Positions 1 to 10,703 of a stretch of 20,866 nucleotides of DNA are shown piece by piece. Where the stretch lies: NCBI GenBank assembly GCA_021307315.1, contig JAJSPD010000206.1, forward strand, positions 1 to 20,866, read 5' to 3'. The position numbers and the translations under genes were made by a program. This stretch comes from Bisporella sp. PMI_857. Lineage: Eukaryota; Ascomycota; Leotiomycetes; Helotiales; Helotiaceae. Numbering within the stretch: position 1 is the first letter of the stretch; every line of letters starts with the position of its first letter. Under the pieces are notes generated by a model, which was not told the origin of the DNA, ran no database searches, and saw only the letters and a list, made by a program, of their open reading frames with translations.

Positions 1-660
1 AACAGGGATCCAATTGAGTTTGCGATATTGTATTTTCAGAAGTTTAAAAAAATCTGGAATCGTCCAGGCCGGATTCGTAGCCCGCCACTCATACTCGTCC
101 TCGGGGACATGGTCCTCCGCCCAGACCGGATCAATAAACCAAGGATCGCCACTGTAGCCATCCTTGTAGTCGGCTCCGCCATACCACTCTGGCCAGTGGA
201 CAATGCCAAGCCGTGTATCGAGCAGGAAGACATTGTTTTCACGACCGCCGAATGTCAATCCTATTAGATGGGACTTCACGTTTTTCGACTCCAGGCCCTC
301 AGAACCGGCTTTGACGCTGCCTTCGGTGTCGGTGTCCCCAGCGGCAGCTTGCTGAAGAATCATCGTAGCCACTGCCTGCCAGTCAGCCCAGTAGCACGCT
401 GGAGTGGCCTGAGGAGGGTCATAGGGGTGGCCGTTGGGGCTAATTTTGCAAATGTACGGCAGGTGGCGGATTAATGCAATCACTTCGTCGCTTTTCCCAC
501 TCAATCGCTGGAACTCAGGCGAAATGCTTGGCCAGCCATTTTCTGGTGGCTCAATAACGTGAGACTCATCCAGGTACAAGCTGACCAAGAAGCGGTAATA
601 GTCACGAATTGCGAGGATTGCCTCTTCTTGGGAATAGCTAAGTTCGCCGTCTTCTGACAT
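1..660 (-). CDS. Conserved fungal hypothetical protein, C-terminus cut by the window edge
   Basis: Reading the minus strand from an ATG at 658-660 gives 220 codons with no stop to the left edge, so the 3' end lies outside. The start has a good context (CAAAATG) and begins MSEDGELSYSQEEA. The protein is soluble-looking with no signal peptide or membrane segment. It contains WPSISPEF near residue 43, a RHLPYI segment near residue 65, a CYWADWQ segment near residue 106 and an aromatic-rich C-terminal half (HWPEWYGG, DPWFIDPVW, FFKLLKIQYRKLNWIPV). From memory, similar proteins (WPSITPE...LRHLPY) are common uncharacterised fungal proteins. The C-terminal half faintly recalls Knr4/Smi1 (SUKH-type) domains, but I do not assign it. 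It is divergent from the secreted-protein gene at 881, sharing a 220-bp intergenic region. No introns are needed. The function is unknown. Confidence 0.8.
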   Translation of the reverse strand, partial: MSEDGELSYSQEEAILAIRDYYRFLVSLYLDESHVIEPPENGWPSISPEFQRLSGKSDEVIALIRHLPYICKISPNGHPYDPPQATPACYWADWQAVATMILQQAAAGDTDTEGSVKAGSEGLESKNVKSHLIGLTFGGRENNVFLLDTRLGIVHWPEWYGGADYKDGYSGDPWFIDPVWAEDHVPEDEYEWRATNPAWTIPDFFKLLKIQYRKLNWIPV

Positions 661-880
661 TTTGGGGGTGTGCTGATTGTTGGGAATGAGTATCAACAAC
701 AGTAAAAGTTCTGCCTAATCTGCGCTGGCATTCTATGCCAAGATAATACCAACAACCTCATATCCGACAATACTTGGCGTTATCGCTCTTTCTATTCTTT
801 GAACTGTTTTTTGTCTCGCGTCGTTCCTATCTTTTGTAAGTCGCTGACATCAAACGAACAACAGCAAAATCTCTATCAAA
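661..880. promoter_or_regulatory. Shared divergent intergenic region
   Basis: These 220 bp separate the start codons of the minus-strand gene (660) and the plus-strand gene (881), so both promoters must lie here or inside the neighbouring genes. The sequence is moderately AT-rich with pyrimidine-rich stretches before the plus-strand start, such as the run around 788-800. I see no clear TATA box or operator. Co-regulation of the two genes is an inference from their arrangement only. Confidence 0.4.
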
Positions 881-1591
881 ATGAAGTTACGTATAATTGT
901 CTTGTTAGGTACTACCACTACATTTACTACTACGTATGCCTGGAAAGATTCGGCAGTCCACCAAAGTATACTGCCTATAGATCCGCCGCCTATAGCGCCT
1001 ATAGATCCGTGGCAGTGTGTAATGGCGAATCTCACTCAATATTTCGACGTGCCTAAACCGACAGGCAGCCTGCTCGTGGCTATTCAGTCGTACGCCGACA
1101 AGCTGGCTGATGCTTGTACGTATACCGACGTTATTGATCGCTTCCTGGGCTGCTACCCAGCACATGACGATTGGTGCAATTTTGCTACCGCAGCACCGGC
1201 TTCTGTGATTCCAGACTACAAACTGTACGGCAGCGCTGCGTCAGCCTGGTGGGCTGCTCACAGTTCAAATGCAGTTCAATATGCCTCATATTGTCCTAAC
1301 ACCTGGTGGAATACGATGCATGACCAACCCGGAAACCCAACCTGGCTGAACAACACTGTTAATTTTGCCGCATGTTATGCCGACGCGGTAACCACGACTG
1401 CCTCTTCCTCGTCAAAATCCATATCCACAAGCTCAACAGTAGCTGCAACCACTGGTCCTGGAGTGACTGGGATTGCAACACCTTCTATGACACCAGCACC
1501 TACAAATAGCGTTAAGGGTCGTGGCGAAGGCCTTGGAATGTGGGTGATGGCAGGTACTGGGTTTGCGGCTGCTGCCGCGAACTCAATGTGA
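881..1591 (+). CDS. Secreted Ser/Thr-rich small protein (DUF7735-type), probably surface anchored
   Basis: This is an intronless 236-residue ORF. Residues 1-20 form a signal peptide (MKLRIIVLLG, then a Thr-rich stretch ending TYA), with likely cleavage before WKD. The middle (about 40-165) has the family pattern I associate with fungal DUF7735 proteins: C-x-MANLTQYFDVPKPTG, a SYADKL segment, FATAAPASVIP, YGSAASAWWAAHSS and a CPNTWWN segment, with several Cys that could form disulfides. A Ser/Thr-rich linker (about 170-212) is probably O-glycosylated. The last 18 residues (GMWVMAGTGFAAAAANSM) are hydrophobic, consistent with a GPI-anchor signal or membrane tail. The start ATG lies in AAAATG context. 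The molecular role of this family is unknown to me. Its position between a conserved hypothetical gene and a chitinase suggests a cell-surface context. Confidence 0.85.
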   Translation: MKLRIIVLLGTTTTFTTTYAWKDSAVHQSILPIDPPPIAPIDPWQCVMANLTQYFDVPKPTGSLLVAIQSYADKLADACTYTDVIDRFLGCYPAHDDWCNFATAAPASVIPDYKLYGSAASAWWAAHSSNAVQYASYCPNTWWNTMHDQPGNPTWLNNTVNFAACYADAVTTTASSSSKSISTSSTVAATTGPGVTGIATPSMTPAPTNSVKGRGEGLGMWVMAGTGFAAAAANSM

Positions 1592-3151
1592 GATTTGAAT
1601 TGATTGAAGAGGGAAGAGAAGAATACTGTTGTTGTTATTTTGGGCGTATTGTCATATAAAGCGAAAGCTATAGACAAGAAAGTTGGCTTTGAACCAAGAT
1701 CTGATGAATTGTGTCGTGATTTATGTGTGTTTTTATTTAACAAAGAGCTGCTGTACCAACTTAAGTAACTCAATTATAGTAATTCCTATAGGCGTCAACA
1801 GCCAGCCCCATAGACTCACTGAGATGAATCACCAAATTTCGTTTCTCTATCCGAATGTCTGCAACGGGATGGGTTCACCATGTCTCCAAGTCATTCGATG
1901 GGCCAAAATGGATTGCTGAGAATGGTGAATTCACCAAGCTGTCCATGGCACAATCGTAATGTGCTTGCTTTTGCCAGCCTGTTATTTCTATGCCATAAAG
2001 TAACCCGTGGCTGGCTTCCTAACCTAGCATCTATTCCTAAGGTTACCATCACGTGAACATGATCAACTGATTCACGGCTTTCATGTGATAGTGTCAAGTT
2101 GGTTTCCCTTCCCACCGCCCCCCAAAAAATTATATATATATTAGGTATATTATAGCTATTGGACTGCATAACTGCCAAGGCCAGTTTTAGTTAATGAGAA
2201 TCATGTCTTTTGTTGGAAACCTTCGTCTTCTGACACTCGTATACGATAATAGTAAGGCATTAGTTGTTGGACCTCTCCTGTTGGACCTCTCGCGTTGGTT
2301 GTTATACTTTCGGAAATATGGGAACCGAGCGGGGTGGGAAATGCAAGGGAGGAGTGCCTGTGCTATGCGATACTACACTACCTACCTAAGCGATACGGCG
2401 TTGAAAAAACTATTTCCCCCCGTGATAATCACGCATACAGGGGGTTTTAGAAGGTATAATGGCCTGTGCGAGATCTTAAAGACCCAGTAAAAATCCATAA
2501 TACCAGGGTTTTGCCAACAAGGCGTAAAGACCTGGATGTGTGATTATAGGGGGCGGCTAACCGATAACTGAATCAAATCTCCCGTAATATCACACCTAGT
2601 CACCTCAATGTAGCAATGAACCCCAAAGTTCTGAGTCGAGAACTCTTCCACTGGTAAATACACATGTTATGTGTGGAGCGGACCTGCCGCCTATTGCTAC
2701 TGCGGTTATGCATAGGGACGAGAGAAAGGCAAGGAGGAGGATTTACCTACAACGTATACCATCGGCGAACGATGCGACCCAAGGGTTTGAAACCGGGGGG
2801 AAGCTGACCTCTACCAGGCGGCTCTCTATAACCCGCTGTTGCAAGACAGAACATGCATGCTCCTTGAGGAGACTCTGATTTGCGCTTGGCATGAGGGAAT
2901 AGCATACAGCTCTTACAACTAGAAAGAGGAATATTTACCGTTCAAGAATGCGATAAATAGAAAATTCGCGCTCCTGGTTGCTTATGCTAGGTCAGAAAGA
3001 TGGATCTTCTAATACTGCATTTTCTCTAAACTTGTAACATCTATTAAATCATAGTAGCCCGTCCCGTTTGGTCGACACACTGTGGACGTAACTATCTTTC
3101 CTCTTGTTTTATGCTACTATATGCATAGCAAGTCTTTCTTTGTTTGGTACA
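1592..3151. other. Intergenic stretch without a convincing gene
   Basis: About 1.55 kb lies between the secreted-protein gene and the chitinase start. Short ORFs of 68-98 codons exist on both strands but lack domains, good starts or consistent composition, so I do not call them. Visible items are a TATATATATA run near 2132-2141, a tandem 13-mer direct repeat (TGTTGGACCTCTC at 2265-2277 and 2279-2291), and a GGTTTGAAACC string (2784-2794) that only weakly recalls a tRNA B box. The last few hundred bases presumably hold the chitinase promoter; no clear element is recognisable. Confidence 0.5.
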
Positions 3152-6100
3152 ATGTGTCCTACGAGGCCTTTTGCGGCCACGGTCTGTCTCCTGCTGGGAC
3201 TTGGAGCTGGTATTGTGCACGCAGCTCTCAATCTTGATGGCACTCAAGCCGAAAGTCCTCTGGAGGAAGACGATCCGTCACCTCTCGGAGATCTTACAAC
3301 TTACTATCCAGACCAGCATAACTGCCCGCTCCCTTGCATCGACTATGCCAACATGCACAGTTGGATTGCATACTTGTCTGTCAGCCGTCTCGAGCGCTGC
3401 AAAGAACCTATGCTCCTACAACTCTCCATCACGCAGCCGCTAGACGATCCGGCTTCTAATATCCTCATCCGCAGCTGCGCGCTTGCCGAACCAAGCTTCA
3501 TGGCTTTCTCTGACTCCCCTATATTTCGCAATGAGAGCTCGAGCTTGGAGAAGCCTATAGAAAACCCCAAGAAAGCAAGTGAACTTGTCGAAGCCAGCCT
3601 CGACATAGCACCTGCCTGTTCGTTTGTTGGTACACGGGTTCCAGGCAAACTGAATCTGGTCGCCAGTGGCAGTAGTGGTGGGAAAGTCGACAGCGCCAAT
3701 ACTGATATAGTTATAGAAGGCTTGCGGAAGTTTTTCGATGCACCAGATAATTGTGACGAGAACTTTGCATTTGCGTTCTACGGACAAACAGTTGCAAGTA
3801 TTTATATGTGAGTCATAATATGGCATCGGTTTTTCTTTACCTCGAAACATTTCTTGAACTCTTTTCATGTGCTCTTACAAACGTCATAGAACCACTTCAG
3901 ATCCTTTCTCCAGGCCAGTTAAAAGTTGCTAACTCTCCAAATCTTATAGTGGCCCTGGTCTCGGTAAGCCTACCGTGGCGTCGGCGCTCGAAGCTCTTGC
4001 TAGGAGAAATAACAGTATAGCTGCTAACCGCGCGGTTGCCCAGCTCTGTGGTAGCGGGCGTGACTCGGCACGAACTATAGGTATTGCTATTGACACCACA
4101 GGCAATTTGGCTGCAGTCCGTAAGTTATCTGATTAGAAGCCCTCTCTTTCAAGAATTCCCTTTATATTTCTCTCAGAATATCCCCAGATCAAAATTCGCT
4201 AACTAGCTTGTGTTCTTAGAAAAAATGGCTGCCGAGTGGAGTAAAGCCAAGTGCGTCGACCAAGGAGATCTCACTCCTAGAGGAGATGTGTCTATCGATG
4301 TGTTTAATATTGCCGGAGCACCACTGAACACTGCCAACAGCACTCTCAGCAGCAACACAACTGTATTTGCGAGCATAGGCAGAGGCGGGAAGAGGGCCGA
4401 GGAGAAGAATAACATCATCAGCCTCGAGAAACGTGCTCCTTGTCGCTTTATCCAAGTAGTTTCTGGCGATGGCTGCGGATCTCTCGTCTCTCGTTGCGCC
4501 ATCTCAGCAGCCGACTTTACCAAATTCAACCCGAAGGCCAATCTATGTTCAACTCTCCAGGTTGGAGACTACGTCTGCTGCTCTGCTGGGGATCCCCATA
4601 CCGACCCGAAGCCTGATCCGCCGCAGCCAGGAGCCGATGGGATTTGCGCAATGTATCTGATTCAGAATGGCGATACTTGTGCTGGGTTGGCTAAGCGGTT
4701 TGGGGTTACCGTGGAGGACTTGGTGCGGTGGAATCAGGGCTCGACTTGGGGCTGGACGGTGTGCGAACGGTTGCTCCTCGGGTATAATATGTGTCTGAGC
4801 GAGGGAAACCCGGGTCTCCCACCACCGCAAGCCGGGACCGAGTGTGGGCCACTTGTTCCTGGCACCAAGCTGCCGGCCAGCACCTTGGTAAACATGGCCG
4901 AGCTGAACCCGTGTCCGCTGAAAGCATGTTGTAGCAACTGGGGATACTGTGGTGTTTTCCCAGCACATTGCGATATCAACGCGCCTATAGGCGGCGGGCC
5001 CGGAACCAAGAAGGACGGCTTCCAGAGTACGTGTGTGTCGAACTGCGGCAACGATATCAAGCAGAATTCGTGAGTTTCATTCCGTTTCGCGTTGCGATTA
5101 TATATGCTATGTATGCTATTTTATGCTAACTCTACCAAATACAAAAGGGGTCCACCTGCCGCCTTTCAGCGCATTGGGTACTACAGCTCGTTCAATTTCG
5201 AGCGCGAGTGCCTGCGGCTCCCGGCGCGAAACGCCAACACAGATGGCAGCTACACACATATCCATTGGGCATTTGCTGAGATTGACCCGGCCACTTGGAA
5301 GCCGATTATCAAAGAAAGCAGCAAGGGACAGTGGGCCGAGTTCAAGGCGCTCCAGAATGTGAAACGTATTGTATCGTTCGGTGGCTGGGCGTTATCGACA
5401 GAGCCAGCCACATATAACATCATTCGAATGGCGATTATTAACAACCGTAATCTCTTTGCTACTAACTTGGCGGCGTTTGCAAAAGCCGAAGGGATCGATG
5501 GTATCGACATTGATTGGGAGTATCCAGGAGCCCCGGATATTGTAAGTCTGATTTCTATGGCATGTTTTACCATTGTCTTGCACAGAACTCTGAGGACTCT
5601 TCCTAGCCCCGGCTGGTTTTGCAGTGTTAATCAGAACTAGCTTGTGGGTGGCCAGCCAATTGGAAAGACCACAGACGGCCTCGACTACCTGAAGTTCCTT
5701 ACTATCCTAAAGCAGCAGATGGGAACGGGCTCCGTCTCAATTGCTGCACCCGCGTCATACTGGTATCTCAAGGCATTCCCAATTGACCGCATTGCTAACG
5801 TCATTGACTATATTGTCTATATGACCTACGACCTGCACGGCCAGTGGGACGCTGGCAATCCAAACGCGTACGACCAGTGTGATTCTGGCAGATGTATTCG
5901 GAGTCATGTCAACTTGACCGAGACGCGCAACACCCTTGCAATCAGTAAGTCATGCATGTCTTTACCAATCTTCACAACGTTTTCTGCTATAGTGGGCGAG
6001 TGCTTCTATGAGAGGATAATGTTTAAATTAATTTTTCCCTAACCACTTCCTCCTCTTTCCCCCTACCTTCTTTGTTTCCTCCAATTACTTGAGGATAGCA

Positions 6101-8887
6101 CTGACTCTAGCATAGTTACTAAAGCTGGTGTACCTAATAACAAGATCTTTGTTGGTGAAGCAAGCTACGGGCGGTCGTTTCGTATGGTCCAAAACGGCTG
6201 CTGGGGGCCAATGTGTGATTTCACTGGCTCTAGGACGCAGTCAGATGCTAATCCAGGACGATGCACCAAAACTGGCGGCTATCTAAGCAATGCAGAAATC
6301 GATGAGATTATTCAACGCGGCGGCGCGCAGCAAATGTTTCACGATACAAGGTCAGACTCGGACATTTTGCTTTATCAGGGCGACTACGTGAGTTACATGA
6401 CACCAACCACAAAGAATAAGCGGCGACTAGATTGGCAGAGCCTCAACTTCGCTGGTAGTGTTGACTGGGCTCTCGACTTACAAGCATTTACTACATACGA
6501 CTCGAGCGCTCCCCCTGATCGGCCTGAAGATGGGATGCCAGGCTGCGTGTCCGGGGAAGACGACACTGTCAACTCAGCAAACTTATGCGAATTCTCATGT
6601 CAACTAGGCTTTTGTCCAAGCACTCTATGCAGCTGCACCGCAACCGACATTGTATACCCCCTCCCAATCGAGAGGGATTCAAGTAATATCATGGCTATTG
6701 ATGAGAGTACGTATTCCCTGAGTATTTATTCCTCTCTGAGATTGTTTCGGGTTGTATTTGGCACGCTTGGCTCCTCGAATACTTTGAAGGCACATAAATC
6801 AATCCTAATACTTTCACCTGTGATTAGAGGAGTGGAATTACTGACTCCGAGATTTCGTCTTAGTCAACCCCGATATGAACCGTCTCTGCCTGTTCGCATG
6901 CCAGTATGGTTACTGCCCACCAGAAGTGTGTACACAAATACCAAAGGATGATCCTTTAACAATTGAAGACAGCCCTAATGGATTCGATTATGAAGATGCC
7001 AGGAGGCAGAACCAGAGAACATGCCTTGTTTACAAGGACCGTAGGATGCGAGAACGTAGCATTCAGCAGTGTCAACCGGTGTGCCAGGAGGCGGTTGATG
7101 CAGCCGCTGAGGCAGGAAGGACCTCGAACTATGGCTGCTCGGGACTTTATCCACTCGACAAACCAATACCATGGGAGCAAACTGTAAGCAAATCTCTTTC
7201 TCCTTGTACTTCTATGCTTCCTTAAGGATATTCCCTGCTGGACCTCTCCCATTTAGTCGATCCTAAGCAATTTAGTCTCTTATACAGGGGAACAGTACTA
7301 ACGCTTCAAGTTGAATAGCCAGGGAATTCTAAACTTCTATATGCTCCGGGAAAGTGCCTCTGCGACAACTGGTTGCTAAACGAACTTGTCGACACGGTAA
7401 TTGAGGCATTGCCAATAATTGCTCAGATTGGTTGCTATATTCTCATGTCATCTTTCAAGCTTATACTTGACATCGGCCTGGAAGCCATCCCTGTCGGCGG
7501 AGTGCTTGACGCTGGCCTGGGTATGTCCAATCCTTCCATTCCTTTGCCTTCTTATACATAGACTTACATTTAGCATATAGACATGGCTGCCACGGCTGCC
7601 CAAACGTTGGCATACGTTTACCCCGAAACTGAAAAACCCGAAGACGCATTCTCCTGGTGGCTAAGTCCTTGTGGTGGAACGGAGCTTGTGCCTGACGAGG
7701 TTAAACGAGTGTTCGACATCCTCAACACAGTAGCCGGTGGCGTTTCGAGTTTTAGGCCGCCAAAGAATATCCCAAGGGGTAGCGGTAGGAAAGGTGATGA
7801 TGCCAACCCGACTGACCGGAGTAAGCCCAAGCCCGGCGGCGGAAATCCAAACCCCAAGCCGCCGGCCAACAATGGAAAAAAACCCTGCAGGATTCCACCT
7901 TCTAAGTCGACCACGCGGATAAGGCACACATTACGAGAGCAGAAGTGTTTCCAGGATACGACAACGATGAGCGAATGGATTATTACATCGCTCACCTACG
8001 CACCAAATGCAACACCGACCAAGATTGCCAAAAAGTGTGATGCCATATGGAATCAGGCATGCTGGTAAGTCTTATTCAAGATAGCATTTTTTTTTTCATT
8101 AAAAGGTTAGAGCCCGTGGGTATCGTATCTCGAGGGCCAAGACTTTGATTTGAAGATTTGGTTCTTGATCTCGTGGGTCTTTGACAGCAAGAAAGAAAGA
8201 TTGATTAACAATGAAAATAACAGGCACTACAGCTCAGCAATCCGCAATAATCCAAATTGGCAGACATTAACGTGCCCACCATCAGCTGCAACCACCAGCA
8301 AGGACAAGAACGTCGTAACCAGAAAAGTGGTAAAAACCTGGACAGCACAACATGGAGGCGCAGGCTGGCGGGACCAGGCCAACCGTCCTACAGGAGTTAA
8401 CTGTGAAGCTGACGAGTATCCGCCGTTATATTTGCTCGATGGACAGAGTACGGCTTACATTAATGTTGGGCAACCTGGTGGGCAGCTTGTGCGTCATCTT
8501 AACAATAGGGAGAACACCAATGCTGCAGGCATGTGGAAGGGCGTGTGCTTTAGCCCTCTCGTAGGACCTAAAGAGATTTCGGACCGGAAGCTCAAGGACA
8601 CGGTCGACCTTGATCCTAAAATGGCAAAATCCGATACGACGAAAAATGGTAAACGCATTTTCCAGCGTTATGGTAGCCTCAATGTCAATTCCCGGCCAGA
8701 GTTCAGTGTCTCATCGTGGCCACCTTCTCCTCCGAACGATGGTCTCAACGCAAATCCATGTTGGCCCAGTCGGATCGCTCCGCTAGATCCAGGCTTCGTC
8801 CTCTTAGAAAACGACCCATATTACGCGATGAACCCACGACCCTATAACTACAAAGCTGCGTATGACCCGCCTAAAAATGGGGCCTGA
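3152..8887 (+). CDS. Subgroup-C (killer-toxin-like) chitinase with LysM, hevein-type and GH18 modules, ten exons
   Basis: Exons that keep one frame: 3152-3807, 3950-4119, 4220-5069, 5148-5541, 5641-5944, 6116-6706, 6852-7183, 7319-7520, 7581-8064, 8224-8887, about 1548 residues. I chose Met at 3152 over the in-frame ATG at 3104 because it has A at -3 and begins a cleaner signal peptide (AATVCLLLGLGAGIVHA). Modules: LysM at about 351-399 and 418-468; hevein-type chitin binding at about 506-526 (CPLKACCSNWGYCGVFPAHC); GH18 at about 565-910. The catalytic motif DGIDIDWE (5497-5520, Glu at about 683) and MTYDLHGQWD (5821-5850) are intact. Two Cys-rich repeats (LCEFSC..GFCP, LCLFAC..GYCP) and a long C-terminal region follow. 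Family knowledge: secreted endochitinases related to the yeast killer-toxin chitinase subunit, acting on beta-1,4-GlcNAc polymers. Odd points: with the stronger acceptor at 6827, exon 7 contains TGA at 6842-6844; the exon 5 acceptor sits only about 10 nt after its branch-like site. It may therefore be a recent pseudogene. Confidence 0.85.
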
Positions 8888-9071
8888 ACCACGCTGTGTT
8901 CTTTTCCTTCTTCTCTTCACTCTTGTCTGTATTTAGCTTTTAGCAGTTGGATCTGTAGCAGTATAGATGGGGAGGTTACTTGAATCAAAATATGATCATT
9001 ATTACAACTTAATTTCTGAGCCATAATCCACTTATTTAACATCAGAACTTAAGTCACATATCACTTCTAAA

Positions 9072-9086
9072 CCTAACCTAACCTAA
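9072..9086. repeat. Short CCTAA tandem repeat, telomere-like
   Basis: Three perfect CCTAA pentamers occur in the string ACCTAACCTAACCTAAC. This is one base short of the common fungal telomere hexamer CCCTAA, so it may be a degenerate interstitial telomere-like track or chance. Confidence 0.4.
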
Positions 9087-9550
9087 CTTCCCGAACCTCC
9101 TTTGAAACGCATCTCGCTTAAACTCAGCTTGAAAAAGGGGCGGTATAGCGAAGCAATTTTTAGCAATATAATTTGTAATAAAATTTAACGCTACAATTGT
9201 AAGAGGCTAGACCTCGAGTAGCTCAAAGGTGTAGTCCAATATTGACTATTAAGAACTGCATGCCCTTTTCTCTAGTTACAGTACTAGCTGTACATTTCAG
9301 CTTCACAAGTGTGTATAGAGCTATCGCGTCACATACAAAGAAAAGGGAAACACAGCTCCCCGTAGTAATATAAGAAGGTGCCGACTAAATCGACTCCAGC
9401 TCCATTAAATCGACTCTATGCCAAAACAAATCACCGATCGCGGCGCATTACCCCACTATTAAATAATCTCGTAGTTACATACAAATTACTACTATAGCAA
9501 AAAGCTATATTATGAACTTTAAATGTGTAATTCTATCTTACATGTCGACT

Positions 9551-9599
9551 ACAATACAGTCTTGTGTTTCTTTCTGCACAACAATACAATCTTGCGTTT
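9551..9599. repeat. 19-bp direct repeat, period 30
   Basis: ACAATACAGTCTTGTGTTT (9551-9569) recurs at 9581-9599 with two transitions (G to A and T to C). It is a small local duplication near the end of the MULE relic. No function is evident. Confidence 0.6.
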
Positions 9600-9729
9600 T
9601 GTCTAGCATCGCAATATCAGCTTAATAAGCTGCGTTTTCTATAGAATCTGTCTGATAAATCGATGAAATTCCTTTTATATAAGCTCGCTTTCGTTCAGTT
9701 TTAGGCTTATACGTATCTATATGCCCACT

Positions 9730-10555
9730 CTATATTTTTGTCATTTTTAGAGCAGTCGTTGACAGGCCAGATTGTACTATAAATAGCTGCGGATCGGATA
9801 ATAGTAATGTCGCAAAAGCCGAACTACGTGAAAGCTCAAAAGCAGAGAGTAGTCGTTTAGTACTCGATATTGGAATTGACTTTGACTTTCTTAAAGCACC
9901 TTTTGGCCTACTTTTGCCACGAATAACAAGTAGATTAAGTACTAATAGTAGTAGCGAATACTCAGCTGGAAAAGTACTTAAGTCTAGCTTACGGTGCCAC
10001 TAATAAAGATATATATCCTTAAGTAAAATAGCCTTTTTTGCATTAATACGCTCCCAGATTATATAGTAGTATAAAAGACCAATAAAGCTTTGTATTACAT
10101 ACGTACAAGTCGATTCCGGTGGCTTTTTCTTTATAGAGAGTTTAGCTAGTTCAATAACAAGCTTTTGCAGTGCGTAAACATAGACCTGGCTAATAAAAGC
10201 AGTAAAAACAGAAGTATTCGTATTGTGTTTTGGCCCTAAAAGCTGCTGTGCATAAAAAGTAACAATAGCCTAGTGCTGCGCATCCCAAAAAAAAAGTAAA
10301 CGATCGAATATACTTTTTAGGTCACTACTTGAGCGTTGTAAGTATGATTTTAGTTGACTATAACAACTTTTAATAAATGACGTTACTACAATTTCAAAGT
10401 GAAAGTGCTTGTTTACTCAAAAGCTTACAATCTTCTTTTTCCAAAAAGAAAGCTAAGTTCCTTCAACGTAGTTCACAGCGCTACGAGAATAAGTGCGAAT
10501 TTTGGTAAGATTCAATAACTCTAATAATTGTCGACCGGTACTAACCCTTAAAAGT
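9730..10555 (-). pseudogene. Relic of a Mutator-like (MULE) transposase, C-terminal part
   Basis: Reading the minus strand from about 10555 down to a stop at 9730-9732 gives about 275 codons in one frame, interrupted by a few stops. Recognisable pieces are SYLQRSSSDLKSIFDRLLFFWDAQH, then AQQLLGPKHNTNT, VYVYALQKLVIELAKL, YYIIWERI, and a basic RGKSRPKGA tail followed by SSTKRLLSAFE. From memory these match the region after the catalytic core of fungal MULE/Hop-like transposases. Internal stops sit where the family has Gln or Trp (TAG at QH*AI and GT*LSFW, TGA at SF*VNKH), as expected from C-to-T change at CpA. The N-terminal DDE portion is absent; similarity ends at about 10555, next to a T-rich inverted repeat. 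It cannot encode a working transposase. Terminal inverted repeats were not found. Confidence 0.75.
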
Positions 10556-10580
10556 ATTAACAATAATACTGCACTATTAA

Positions 10581-10626
10581 CTAATAAACTAATTTTTTTT
10601 TTTTAATATAATTTATTAGTTTATTG
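10581..10626. repeat. AT-rich inverted repeat at the MULE/next-element junction
   Basis: AATAAACTAAT (10583-10593) pairs with ATTAGTTTATT (10615-10625) across a T-rich loop, giving an 11-bp perfect hairpin. It lies exactly where MULE similarity stops and before the next unit, so it may mark an insertion boundary. TTTATTAG is also the unit of the 8-mer array at 20705-20744. Confidence 0.5.
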
Positions 10627-10703
10627 CCGCTTTTTTAAATAAGTAAAAAAAAACTATATGTTTTTTACTGTTAAAAAGTGGAGCATTTGCTTTATATCAT
10701 GGT

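Larger units (their letters stand above)
8888..9729. other. Gene-poor spacer with short repeats
   Basis: About 840 bp with no ORF I can support on either strand. It holds the chitinase 3' flank, a CCTAA tandem stretch (9072-9086), two near-identical TAAATCGACTC strings around 9387-9415, and a 19-bp direct repeat (9551-9569 and 9581-9599). It lies next to the MULE relic and may include decayed non-coding parts of that element, but no terminal inverted repeat was identified. Confidence 0.45.

Noticed and set aside
1683..2490. Small ORFs of 78-98 codons on both strands after the secreted-protein gene
   Set aside because: No domain, signal peptide or convincing start; two of them overlap on opposite strands, as expected by chance.
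2784..2794. GGTTTGAAACC resembling a tRNA B box
   Set aside because: No acceptor stem, A box or anticodon arm could be folded around it.
2669..2878. 69-codon Arg-rich ORF
   Set aside because: No recognisable motif and no partner exon with matching splice sites; composition is ordinary for a random frame.
3343..3868. Minus-strand ORFs of 118 and 142 codons
   Set aside because: They are antisense to chitinase exon 1, which carries a signal peptide, in-frame splice sites and family motifs.
4203..5060. Several minus-strand ORFs under the LysM region
   Set aside because: Shadows of the GC-richer chitinase exon 3; the plus frame has the LysM and hevein-type motifs.
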